Shown here piece by piece: positions 30,426 to 37,143 of a stretch of DNA of 37,143 bases. Both the position numbers and the translations under genes were made by a program. This DNA comes from Deltaproteobacteria bacterium (GTDB lineage: Bacteria; Desulfobacterota; DSM-4660; Desulfatiglandales; HGW-15), in NCBI GenBank assembly GCA_019308745.1, contig JAFDHO010000021.1, positions 1-37,143 of the forward strand, written 5' to 3'. Each line of letters opens with the position of its first letter. The first letter of the stretch is position 1. The notes beneath the pieces were generated by a model that did not search any database, was not told the origin of the DNA, and saw nothing but the letters and a program-made list of their open reading frames with translations.

Positions 30426-31472
30426 ATGCCAGAGAAGTTCCTCTTCTTCAGGATATCCCCCCTTACCCGCCGCCGGCTCATGAACTTTCGCGCGAACCGC
30501 CGCGGCTACTGGTCCCTGTGGATCTTCCTCGCCCTCTTCGTCATCTCCCTCTTTGCAGAGTTCATTGCCAACGACAAGCCCTTGATCCTTCGTTATGAAG
30601 GCAGGTTCTACTTCCCTGTCCTCGTCGAGTACCCGGAAACCACCTTCGGCGGCTTTCTTCCCACCGAGGCGGACTATCGGGACCCCGAGGTCATCGAACT
30701 CATTGAGGAAAAGGGTTGGATGCTCTGGCCGCCCGTCCCTTACAGCTACGATACCATCAATTACGATCTGAAGGTGCCTGCGCCGGCCCCCCCCTCTGGG
30801 GATAACTGGCTCGGCACGGATGACCAGGGCAGGGACGTGGTTGCCAGGCTCATTTACGGCTTCCGCATCTCCGTCCTCTTTGGCCTGGTCCTGACGGTGC
30901 TGAGCTCCATCATTGGCATCATAGCCGGTGCGGTCCAGGGCTATTTCGGGGGGTGGGTCGACCTTCTGTTCCAGAGATTCATCGAGATATGGTCAGGCCT
31001 GCCCATCCTCTACCTCCTCATCATCCTGGCCAGTGTGGTCGAACCCAACTTCTGGTGGCTCCTGGGGCTGATGTTGCTCTTCAGCTGGATGGCCCTGGTG
31101 GGTGTGGTCAGGGCGGAGTTTCTCCGGGTCAGGAACTTTGACTATGTGCGGGCCGCGAGGGCCCTTGGCGTCGGCAACACCATGATCATGTTCAGGCACA
31201 TACTGCCCAATGCCATGGTGGCCACCCTGACCTTTTTGCCCTTTATCCTGAACGGATCTATCACCACCCTGACTGCCCTGGATTTCTTGGGCTTCGGCCT
31301 GCCCCCCGGCTCCCCGTCCCTTGGCGAACTCCTCAACCAGGGCAAGAACAATCTGCAGGCCCCCTGGCTTGGCATAACCGCCTTCATGGTCCTTGCGGTG
31401 ATGTTGAGCCTCCTGATCTTCATCGGGGAGGCAGTGCGGGATGCCTTTGATCCCAGAAAGACGGAAACATGA
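30426..31472 (+). CDS. yejE: Peptide ABC transporter permease, YejE-like
   Basis: A 348-residue second permease of the importer. An N-terminal segment (SPLTRRRLMNFRANRRGYW) precedes the first helix. The characteristic periplasmic insert follows, with NWLGTDDQGRDVVARLIYGFR, and then the helices. The EAA loop is at VRNFDYVRAARALGVGN. It begins three bases after the yejB stop codon. Confidence 0.93.
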   Translation: MPEKFLFFRISPLTRRRLMNFRANRRGYWSLWIFLALFVISLFAEFIANDKPLILRYEGRFYFPVLVEYPETTFGGFLPTEADYRDPEVIELIEEKGWMLWPPVPYSYDTINYDLKVPAPAPPSGDNWLGTDDQGRDVVARLIYGFRISVLFGLVLTVLSSIIGIIAGAVQGYFGGWVDLLFQRFIEIWSGLPILYLLIILASVVEPNFWWLLGLMLLFSWMALVGVVRAEFLRVRNFDYVRAARALGVGNTMIMFRHILPNAMVATLTFLPFILNGSITTLTALDFLGFGLPPGSPSLGELLNQGKNNLQAPWLGITAFMVLAVMLSLLIFIGEAVRDAFDPRKTET

Positions 31473-31482
31473 GCCTCGAACC

Positions 31483-33120
31483 ATGAGTGAGAAACCTCTG
31501 CTGGAAATAAGGAATCTCTCGGTATCCTTCGGAAAGGGCCCGGCAGAAGTGGAGGCCGTTCGGGACGCCTCCCTGGACATCTCAAGGGGAGAGATTGTTG
31601 GCCTGGTGGGTGAAAGCGGCAGCGGGAAGTCAGTGACGGCCCTCTCGATCCTTCAGCTACTGCCCTATCCTCTGGCCCGGCACCCGAGCGGAAGCATCAT
31701 CTACCGTCACCGACAGGGGGGAGAACAGGAACTCCTCGGCGCTCCGCCTGCCCTGATGCGGGGGATAAGGGGCAACCACATTGCCATGATCTTCCAGGAG
31801 CCCCTCAGCTCCCTCAATCCCCTCCACAGTGTCGAGAAACAGATCAGCGAAGTCCTCTTTGTCCACAAGAACCTCAACAGGAAGCAGGCACGAGAGCGGG
31901 TCGTGGAACTCCTGCGCCTTGTGGGCCTTCCCGAGGCCGTGGATCGTTTAACCGCCTTGCCCCACGAGTTCTCCGGTGGTCAGCAGCAGAGAATCATGAT
32001 CGCTATGGCCCTTGCCAATGAGCCCGACCTCCTTATCGCGGACGAACCCACGACCGCCCTGGACGTCACTATCCAGGCCCAAATCCTGGAGCTCCTGAAA
32101 GACCTCAATCAAAGGCTCGGTATGGCCCTCCTGCTCATCACCCACGATCTGGACATTGTTCGCAGGACGGTCCAAAGGGTGTATGTCATGCACGAGGGCG
32201 AGATCGTCGAGCAGGGAGGAGTCGAGGACGTGTTCGAAGATCCCTCCCATCCCTATACCAGGAAACTGCTCGAATCAAGGCCCGGGGGCCGGCCCCATCC
32301 CCCGCCTTCAGGGGGGGAAACGGTCATCGAGTCCGAAGACCTGAAGGTATGGTTCCCCGTAAAGAGGGGCATCATCAGGCGCACCGTTGGACATGTCAGG
32401 GCCGTGGATGGCATTACCCTGCGGGTGAGGCAGGGGCAGACCCTGGGTGTGGTGGGAGAAAGCGGATCAGGAAAGTCCACCCTTGCCAGGGCCTTGATTC
32501 GCCTGGAGCGGAGCGACGGGGTCATCAAGTTTGATGGGCAGCAGATCCAGGGTCTCAGGCACAAGGCCATGCGCCCCTTGAGGCAGGAGATGCAGATGGT
32601 CTTCCAGGACCCCTTTGGTTCCCTCAGTCCCAGGCTCTCTGTGGGCCAGATCATCGAAGAGGGGCTCAAGGTCCACGGACTGGGCGGGTCCCCCGAGGAA
32701 AGGCGCGTACTGATTGGGCAGGTCCTGGAAGAAGTGGGCCTCGAACCCGGGATGCAGGATCGTTACCCCCATGAATTCTCAGGAGGCCAGCGCCAGCGTA
32801 TCGCCATAGCCCGTGCCCTGGTGCTGAAGCCCAGATTGATCATCCTCGACGAACCCACCTCGGCCCTGGACGTCTCTGTGCAATACCAGATCATCCAACT
32901 CCTCAGGGACCTCCAGAAGAGGCATGACCTCTCCTACATCTTTATCAGCCACGACCTCAGGGTCGTGAGGGCCCTGGCCCACGATATCATCGTGGTCCGG
33001 GACGGCAAGGTGGTGGAACAGGGCCCGGCAGAGGAGGTATTCCAAACCCCCAAGGCCGCCTACACGCGGGAACTCCTTGCGGCTGCCTTTGAGATGCGGG
33101 CCGCGGGAAATCTATCATAG
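31483..33120 (+). CDS. yejF: Peptide ABC transporter ATPase with two ATP-binding domains, YejF-like
   Basis: A 545-residue protein carrying two ABC ATPase domains in one chain, as in YejF. Domain 1 has Walker [14 protein letters not shown], signature [10 protein letters not shown] and Walker [13 protein letters not shown]. Domain 2 has [27 protein letters not shown] and [12 protein letters not shown]. All catalytic residues look intact. The frame is open from 31441, inside yejE. I chose the ATG at 31483, where ABC homology begins ([14 protein letters not shown]), although its ribosome site is weak. A stem-loop follows its stop codon. Confidence 0.94.
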   Translation: MSEKPLLEIRNLSVSFGKGPAEVEAVRDASLDISRGEIVGLVGESGSGKSVTALSILQLLPYPLARHPSGSIIYRHRQGGEQELLGAPPALMRGIRGNHIAMIFQEPLSSLNPLHSVEKQISEVLFVHKNLNRKQARERVVELLRLVGLPEAVDRLTALPHEFSGGQQQRIMIAMALANEPDLLIADEPTTALDVTIQAQILELLKDLNQRLGMALLLITHDLDIVRRTVQRVYVMHEGEIVEQGGVEDVFEDPSHPYTRKLLESRPGGRPHPPPSGGETVIESEDLKVWFPVKRGIIRRTVGHVRAVDGITLRVRQGQTLGVVGESGSGKSTLARALIRLERSDGVIKFDGQQIQGLRHKAMRPLRQEMQMVFQDPFGSLSPRLSVGQIIEEGLKVHGLGGSPEERRVLIGQVLEEVGLEPGMQDRYPHEFSGGQRQRIAIARALVLKPRLIILDEPTSALDVSVQYQIIQLLRDLQKRHDLSYIFISHDLRVVRALAHDIIVVRDGKVVEQGPAEEVFQTPKAAYTRELLAAAFEMRAAGNLS

Positions 33121-33126
33121 CCACAT

Positions 33127-33171
33127 ACCCACACAGACAGGAGTTGTCTTTCTGTTGACTTCCGTGTGGGT
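33127..33171 (+). other. Stem-loop after yejF
   Basis: ACCCACAC (33127-33134) pairs with GTGTGGGT (33164-33171), enclosing a smaller AGACA/TGTCT hairpin. There is no U tract, so termination by it is unproven. The right arm is part of a short sequence (GTGTGGGTCTATGGCCAA) with near copies at about 33870 and 34320. Confidence 0.4.
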
Positions 33172-33219
33172 CTATGGCCAAATTCAGTATTTCTGGCTGT
33201 TGTAGCTGAGGTTTTTTGC

Positions 33220-33248
33220 TTGACTTTCCCGAGCTATTTCGACATATT
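33220..33248 (+). promoter_or_regulatory. Promoter of the tRNA-Gln/tRNA-Glu operon
   Basis: TTGACT (33220-33225) and CATATT (33243-33248) are spaced by 17 bases and lie just upstream of the tRNA-Gln 5' end at 33260, leaving about five bases of leader. The position is right for a stable-RNA promoter, although the -10 matches consensus at only four of six bases. Confidence 0.5.
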
Positions 33249-33259
33249 GTCAAGATTGC

Positions 33260-33333
33260 TGGGGGATCGTTCAGTGGTAGGACGACGGGTTCTGGCCCCG
33301 TTAACCGAGGTTCGAATCCTCGTCCCCCAGCCA
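33260..33333 (+). tRNA. tRNA-Gln (anticodon CTG)
   Basis: A complete cloverleaf with encoded CCA. The acceptor stem TGGGGGA pairs with TCCCCCA (33323-33329). The anticodon arm is ACGGG, loop TTCTGGC, CCCGT, giving anticodon CTG. The T arm carries GTTCGAATC. The D arm (TTCAGTGGTAGGA) is standard. One base separates it from tRNA-Glu. Confidence 0.95.
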
Positions 33334-33334
33334 G

Positions 33335-33410
33335 GGTCCCATCGTCTAGCGGTCTAGGATACCGGCCTCTCACGCCGGAGACACGGGTTCGAGTCCCGTT
33401 GGGACTACCA
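33335..33410 (+). tRNA. tRNA-Glu (anticodon CTC)
   Basis: A complete cloverleaf with encoded CCA. The acceptor stem GGTCCCA (33335-33341) pairs with TGGGACT (33400-33406) through one G-U. The anticodon arm is CCGGC, loop CTCTCAC, GCCGG. The T arm contains GGTTCGAGTCC. It is cotranscribed with tRNA-Gln. Its 3' part is the relative of the three truncated copies that follow. Confidence 0.95.
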
Positions 33411-33440
33411 GATAATTCTGATTCAGATGATGAAGATGGA

Positions 33441-33470
33441 GGTTACCACTACTGGTAGCCTTTTTTCTTT
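33441..33470 (+). terminator. Terminator of the tRNA operon
   Basis: GGTTACCA and TGGTAGCC form an 8-bp stem (one G-U) around CTAC, followed at once by TTTTTTCTTT. A textbook Rho-independent terminator 30 bases after tRNA-Glu. Confidence 0.85.
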
Positions 33471-33471
33471 A

Positions 33472-33533
33472 GGTCTAGGATATCCCGCCTTCTTAGGCGG
33501 GAAGACCGGGTTCGAGTCCCGTTGGGACTACCA
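33472..33533 (+). repeat. Truncated tRNA-Glu-like 3' fragment, copy 1
   Basis: Sixty-two bases match tRNA-Glu from the D-arm segment GGTCTAGGATA through the T arm and acceptor 3' strand to CCA. The acceptor 5' strand and the first half of the D arm are absent. The anticodon arm differs from the intact gene: TCCCGCC, TTCTTA, GGCGGGA forms a 7-bp perfect hairpin, three bases longer than normal. It cannot fold as a tRNA. It starts one base after the preceding terminator T run. Copies 1 and 2 are identical over all 62 bases. Confidence 0.85.
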
Positions 33534-33590
33534 AGGTCTTTCAGCATTTGCCGTCCATATGGAGTGAGGCAACCGTGTTGGCGCCATGTG

Positions 33591-33621
33591 GAGGTTACGA
33601 TTCGTAACCTCTTTTCTTTTT
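33591..33621 (+). terminator. Terminator hairpin between tRNA-like copies 1 and 2
   Basis: GAGGTTACG and CGTAACCTC form a 9-bp stem around ATT, followed by TTTTCTTTTT. Part of the 150-base repeat unit. Confidence 0.75.
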
Positions 33622-33683
33622 GGTCTAGGATATCCCGCCTTCTTAGGCGGGAAGACCGGGTTCGAGTCCCGTTGGGACTACCA
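33622..33683 (+). repeat. Truncated tRNA-Glu-like 3' fragment, copy 2
   Basis: Same 62 bases as copy 1, beginning exactly 150 bases after it and again directly behind a terminator. It contains the same altered anticodon-arm palindrome and ends in CCA. The spacer before it holds a segment (GCAACCGTGTTGGCGCCATGT) that recurs with few changes before copy 3. Confidence 0.85.
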
Positions 33684-33741
33684 GGTCACTCAAGGTTTAT
33701 CGTTAGCGTATGGAGTGCGCCAACCATATTGGCGCCATGTA

Positions 33742-33769
33742 GAGGTTACGATTCGCAACCTCTTTTTTT
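33742..33769 (+). terminator. Terminator hairpin between tRNA-like copies 2 and 3
   Basis: GAGGTTACG and CGCAACCTC pair with one A-C mismatch around ATT, followed by seven T. It is the diverged relative of the hairpin at 33591-33611. Confidence 0.65.
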
Positions 33770-33771
33770 GT

Positions 33772-33833
33772 GCCTAGGATATCCCGCCTTCTTAGGCGGG
33801 AAGACACGGGTTCGAGTCCCGTTGGGACTACCA
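33772..33833 (+). repeat. Truncated tRNA-Glu-like 3' fragment, copy 3
   Basis: The third copy starts 150 bases after copy 2. It differs slightly (GCCTAGGATA at its start, AAGACACGGG before the T arm, the latter as in the intact tRNA-Glu) and ends in CCA. The altered anticodon-arm palindrome is shared with copies 1 and 2, so the three descend from one variant. Confidence 0.8.
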
Positions 33834-33928
33834 CGTCTTTCTGAATCTGCCGTCCAGAATTCTTGTTTGTGTGCGTCTGTGGCCAACATCCTGCCGCCTC
33901 CAAATGCATTCCCCCCTCCCCCTCCTCG

Positions 33929-34302
33929 CTCGTCACTCGTATCTTGTCACTCGTCACTTTCCTTTTGGCAACCATGTTGCCGGTGTCCGCCTGTAGGAGC
34001 AACTTCCAGTTGCGATCCCTCCTATCTATCTATTACAAAAGCCCCTCCTGTTGGAGCGTAGGACCAGGGTTTCCCTCCGGTTGCTTGCTCGTCACTCGTA
34101 TCTTGTCACTCGTCACTTTCTTTTTGGCAACCGTGTTGCCGGTGTCCGCCTGTAGGAGCAACTTCCAGTTGCGATCCCTCCCCTATCGCTTGCAAAAGCA
34201 TCCTCTCGTTCGATCTTAGGACCAGGGTCTCCCTCCCCCTCCTCGCTCGTCACTCGTATCTTGTCACTCGTCACTTTCTTTTTGGCAACCATGTTGCCGT
34301 CC
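33929..34302. repeat. Tandem repeat of about 159 bases, 2.4 copies
   Basis: Units start at 33929, 34088 and 34246 with CTCGTCACTCGTATCTTG and continue to a GGCAAC/GTTGCC hairpin and TGTAGGAGCAACTTCCAGT, which holds a second small palindrome. The third unit breaks off after the first hairpin, near 34302. Short internal repeats of TCACTCGT are present. No gene is supported. The second palindrome resembles REP-type sequences. Confidence 0.75.
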
Positions 34303-34899
34303 CCAAAATATTTTTCTCCGTGTGGGTCCGTGGCCAACATCTGGCAAGCCCCTAAAGGCTGAGTGGCACATTCTGGAATCCGTATTCCCAACCGCCCTAT
34401 CACACGAAGGCCTCTTGAATGGTTCTCAACGTTTCGGGGCTCCTTTTGGTTTCCCTTTCGAGATATCTTGTTTGCTTGTTGATCTACGCTACGTATCTCA
34501 CCTTTGCTACTTCCGCTTCCAACGTTTCCAAAGGATTCCTACCCCTTTGATACAACATGCCTTTGACCTCTATCAACATGAGTCAAACGGAGACCTGAGC
34601 CGTCCACACGTCCCACTGATAGGGCTTTCCGGACAGCCCTGTTTTCCAATCATTTTACGCTGGAAATTATAACACGGGAAAAGGGCCGAAAAACGAAATG
34701 AACATCATATGACACGAAAATGATATCAAATGAACATCAGATTGCTATTGACAGGAGTTTTTTGGATCCCTTCCAACCTAATTGCGACAGTCAAAATACC
34801 CCGGCCCACTTCACCACCACACTTTGATTTATCGGAAGGCTTAGCCACGTGGTTTTTCGCGTCGGCTGCAGCGTCGAGTTGGGGCTTAAATCCATAATG
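34303..34899. other. Gene-poor intergenic stretch at the island edge
   Basis: I see no convincing gene in these 600 bases; an open frame at 34322-34672 has no recognisable features or good ribosome site. A hairpin AGGGCT/AGCCCT lies near 34621-34640. A 12-base direct repeat AAATGAACATCA occurs at 34696-34707 and 34728-34739, in an A/T-rich segment. Composition turns distinctly A/T-rich from about 34670. Confidence 0.4.
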
Positions 34900-35724
34900 C
34901 TAGAGATTAACTTCAACTACTTCAACTTCAGGTGCGTAGAATGCTCTAATTATGATAGCAGGTATTCTTTCGTTGAACAGCACATGCAGTTGAATAAGAA
35001 ATCCAGCAATCCCCGTTCTGAAGTTGTTTATCTTCTCAGCTAGCTCCCAAAAGGAACTGTCAAAACCAACTGATTTTGGATGAATTGACAGATGGTCTCT
35101 GACCTTCCTCAACTCCTGAAAATGCATCCAATTTGGGGCGCTTTTGTCAAGTTTTTTGCCACCCGTCATTTTGGGTATCCATACATCAATTTTATCATCA
35201 AAACGGACCTTATTTGTCGGAGAATCAATCAGTCGGTCTTGAGCGTTATCTCTATTCCACAGTTCTACACGATGATTGATATACGCCTCGATGCATGCAA
35301 CGCCATACACTATAGCAACTTGGAGTTCTGGGAAAGAGATCCTCTCCACTGCATTGTTCCTGGCCTTCCAGGCAGTCTCAAAATGTGCCCAATAGGTCGA
35401 CATGGAAATTGTACCCGGGCCATGAACTTCAAATTTCTTTTCACCAGTCTGTCTATCCACCAAACCGACTTTTGCACCTGGCGATATACTCCAGATGCTG
35501 CCAACTAAATTCTCAAAATAGGGAACGCTTTCATTGAAATTTCTGTACTGTCCAACCAGTGTTTGAAAATCAATACTGCGTTGTGCTAGATACCGTTTAG
35601 CATCTGCATCGGTTCTAAAAGTCACCTTGTCACCATGATTACTATGCTTTGCCAGCATAAGTATCATCTCATGAGAAGCCCTTCGGGAGATCTTGGGACG
35701 GGATTGTAATCCATATTCCTTCAT
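34900..35724 (-). CDS. Hypothetical protein with HEPN-like RX5H motif
   Basis: A 274-residue protein I cannot assign to a named family. No signal peptide or membrane segment is seen. The C-terminal half looks helical: VYGVACIEAYINHRVELW (about 139-156), then LRKVRDHLSIHPKS, where Arg209 and His215 form an R-X5-H motif. That motif and the preceding helix resemble HEPN domains, many of which are RNases in toxin-antitoxin or defence systems. This is a weak inference. The start has no clear ribosome site. The gene is more A/T-rich than the housekeeping genes and lies beside a broken helicase and an IS end, suggesting transferred DNA. No partner antitoxin is visible. Confidence 0.6.
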   Translation of the reverse strand: MKEYGLQSRPKISRRASHEMILMLAKHSNHGDKVTFRTDADAKRYLAQRSIDFQTLVGQYRNFNESVPYFENLVGSIWSISPGAKVGLVDRQTGEKKFEVHGPGTISMSTYWAHFETAWKARNNAVERISFPELQVAIVYGVACIEAYINHRVELWNRDNAQDRLIDSPTNKVRFDDKIDVWIPKMTGGKKLDKSAPNWMHFQELRKVRDHLSIHPKSVGFDSSFWELAEKINNFRTGIAGFLIQLHVLFNERIPAIIIRAFYAPEVEVVEVNL

Positions 35725-35892
35725 GACAACATAATCTTGTATGCTGATGCTGGACTGACGCGCGGTTCTGCTTACCTAAGATACGCGCTCCTGGGCCTGC
35801 TTAGATAGGCGGGTTCGTCGCGTCGAGCGTTGGTTCGCGCCGCGACAGCGGCAGGCCGCTTGTTGGCGACCTTCACGTCTTCCTTGCTTTGG

Positions 35893-37110
35893 CTATGCTT
35901 TATGGAACACTCCCTCTGCGTTGGCATCGGGAATCACGTCAATGAAACGCGACCGTCTCATATCTGGCGGCTTGCCCTTTCTGTAGATGCTCCTATGGAC
36001 AACAGCCCCGGACCGCTTGCGTGCATGGAATAGGTGGAGTTCGTTGATCGCCCTTGTCATGCTGACGAAGAAAAGGCGGCTTTGCTCTGCTAGGTATCCC
36101 TCGTCTCCTTCCCGTGGGAGAGTACCCTCTTCGACGCCGAGGACGCAGACCACCTTTGCTTCTAGACCTTTGGCCGCCTGAAAGGACATTATTCGCACGT
36201 TGGGGGGTTGACCGAACGTGGCCCCTTGCAAGCCGAGTTCGACCCAAGATGTCACTTCCCCGAGGAACTCAGGTATGTTGCTCCACGGTGCCAAGCTCTC
36301 TGTGATACTCGCGGAGAATTTTGGCAGAGATCCGCCCTCCGCGGACAAGGTAAGCAAGGCAGAGAAGGCGGTAAAAGCGGCTGAATACGCTGGCTCTTGA
36401 GATCGCGCACTGAGAGCGGCCCACAACCTTTCACGATCGCCTGCGAGGACATCCCGCCATAGATCTGAGAAGAGGCAGAAGGCATCTTCTCGCTGTTGTT
36501 TCTTCTCTGCCTTCCTGACTCGGCGCGAAGGGATCCCGCTGGCAGGGCTCTCCAAGAAGGCCTGCAGACAACGCCGGAAGGAAAGGCTGTCACCCGGGCC
36601 GCGGAGCCAAGTACTGAGTGTCGCAATCAGGGGCAGCCCGGATCCGGGCACACTGGCTGCAGCGCTAAACGGGATCTGTGCATCTCTGAGTGCATCAATG
36701 ACAGCCGTGGCGAACTGCCGTTGTGGATAGAGCACAAGCACATCCTGGGACGGAAGTGCGTTCTCTATCACGCGACGTACGACGATGGCCTCCTTGTCAT
36801 CGCTAGGTGTGTTGTAAATTTGGATCTTGGGACCGTCCTCAGCAACGTATTCGAACTCGCCTTTGGGAAGGCGTGCAGGTTCGAACTGCTCGACAACATG
36901 CATGGCACCCTCAAGCACATGTCGATGGCATCTGTAGGATTTCAGTAGTGGACTGACTTTGGCCTCTGGGCCAAAATCTTCTGCAAAATGGCGAATGAAC
37001 TCAGGTGACCCTCCGCGCCAGGAGTATATCCTGGATTTTGCACGATGAAGTAAAAAATACTTGAAAAACCATCTGGGGCTCCTGTTATTAAAGGTTTCAA
37101 ATAGAAACAA
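35893..37110 (-). pseudogene. C-terminal part of a UvrD/Rep-type helicase, N-terminus lost at an IS junction
   Basis: The 405-codon frame has the second half of a superfamily 1 (UvrD/PcrA-like) DNA helicase: a motif III remnant (RIYSWRGG, 27-34), motif IV (KSYRCHRHV, 57-65), motif V (MSFQAAKGLEAKVV, 308-321) and motif VI (EQSRLFFVSMTRA, 342-354). The Walker A and B halves needed for ATP hydrolysis are missing. The first 25 or so codons (FLFETFNNRSPRW and on) do not belong to a helicase and come from the sequence next to it, which looks like an insertion-sequence end. The product is probably inactive. The missing N-terminal half may lie beyond the element, outside the window. No ribosome site is apparent for this chimeric start. 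Confidence 0.75.
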
Positions 37111-37143
37111 AAAAAAATAGGAGGATACCCAGATGGTTAAAAG
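37036..37143 (+). mobile_element. Left end of a probable insertion sequence, with transposase start
   Basis: Helicase homology ends abruptly near 37032 and A/T-rich sequence follows. A GGAGGA ribosome site (37120-37125) and an ATG at 37133 (reading Met-Val-Lys) open a rightward frame that leaves the window. A possible promoter, TTGAAA (37061-37066) with TTATTA (37085-37090), has an 18-base spacer. I infer the edge of an IS with its transposase; the exact boundary, terminal repeat and family cannot be determined here. Confidence 0.45.
37067..37138 (+). promoter_or_regulatory. Inverted repeat able to sequester the downstream start site
   Basis: AACCATCTGGG (37067-37077) is the exact complement of CCCAGATGGTT (37128-37138), and CTCCT (37079-37083) can pair with AGGAG just inside it. 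In RNA spanning both arms, the GGAGG ribosome site and the ATG at 37133 would be base-paired. RNA starting from the internal promoter would lack most of the left arm. Confidence 0.6.

Noticed and set aside
34840-34885. Integron attC-like half site 20 bases after the stop of the unknown gene
   Set aside because: On the minus strand GCCCCAAC with ACGCTGCAGCCGACGCG recalls one arm of an attC site, but the complementary arm and a proper GTTRRRY core are missing, and no integron integrase is in the window.

Overview
The window most likely comes from a Gram-negative anaerobe of the sulfate-reducer/syntroph type (Desulfobacterota, formerly Deltaproteobacteria). This is inferred from paralogous HdrA-type flavoproteins with an HdrC-like partner, a probable selenocysteine-containing OsmC-like protein, a CHASE2 Ser/Thr kinase paired with a PP2C phosphatase, and the housekeeping gene order. 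No rRNA or other phylogenetic marker fixes the species.

Left part, minus strand (1-6575): a proton-conducting antiporter/complex I-type membrane subunit runs off the left edge (1-884). It is preceded by a near-consensus promoter (1323-1351) and a long leader with possible RNA structure. Behind it lie an HdrC-like 4Fe-4S protein, an HdrA flavoprotein and a 903-residue HdrA-like protein with an NfnB/GltD-type NAD(P)H module inserted in it. Together they resemble a cytoplasmic electron-transfer, possibly electron-bifurcating, module. No HdrB is present in the window.

Central part, plus strand (7119-33120): a sigma-70-like promoter (7119-7146) precedes a long housekeeping series: yjbQ family, phoH, a 7TM-HD (PgpH-like) protein, ybeY, pdxJ, acpS, nnr and tsaE. 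An OsmC-like gene follows, interrupted by an in-frame TGA exactly at the catalytic cysteine, with a SECIS-like hairpin 22 bases downstream; I read it as a selenoprotein. After a terminator and a new promoter come lysC, a helix-hairpin-helix protein, the CHASE2 kinase (whose HRD motif reads HGN), PP2C, tsaD, rsmA, a deoxynucleoside kinase, panC and metK. A palindromic 153-bp repeat separates metK from ahcY, which overlaps a complete yejABEF-type peptide ABC transporter.

Right part (33120-37143): tRNA-Gln(CTG) and tRNA-Glu(CTC) share one promoter and are followed by a terminator. Beyond lie three exact 150-bp-period repeats, each carrying only the 3' part of a tRNA-Glu-like gene with CCA, separated by terminator hairpins, and then a 159-bp tandem repeat family. 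From about 34.7 kb the character is accessory: a minus-strand protein of unknown function with a HEPN-like RX5H motif, and the C-terminal part of a UvrD-type helicase truncated at its N-terminus by what looks like the end of an insertion sequence. That element carries an inverted repeat able to hide its own transposase start site. The tRNA end therefore looks like the edge of a variable region or integration hotspot.
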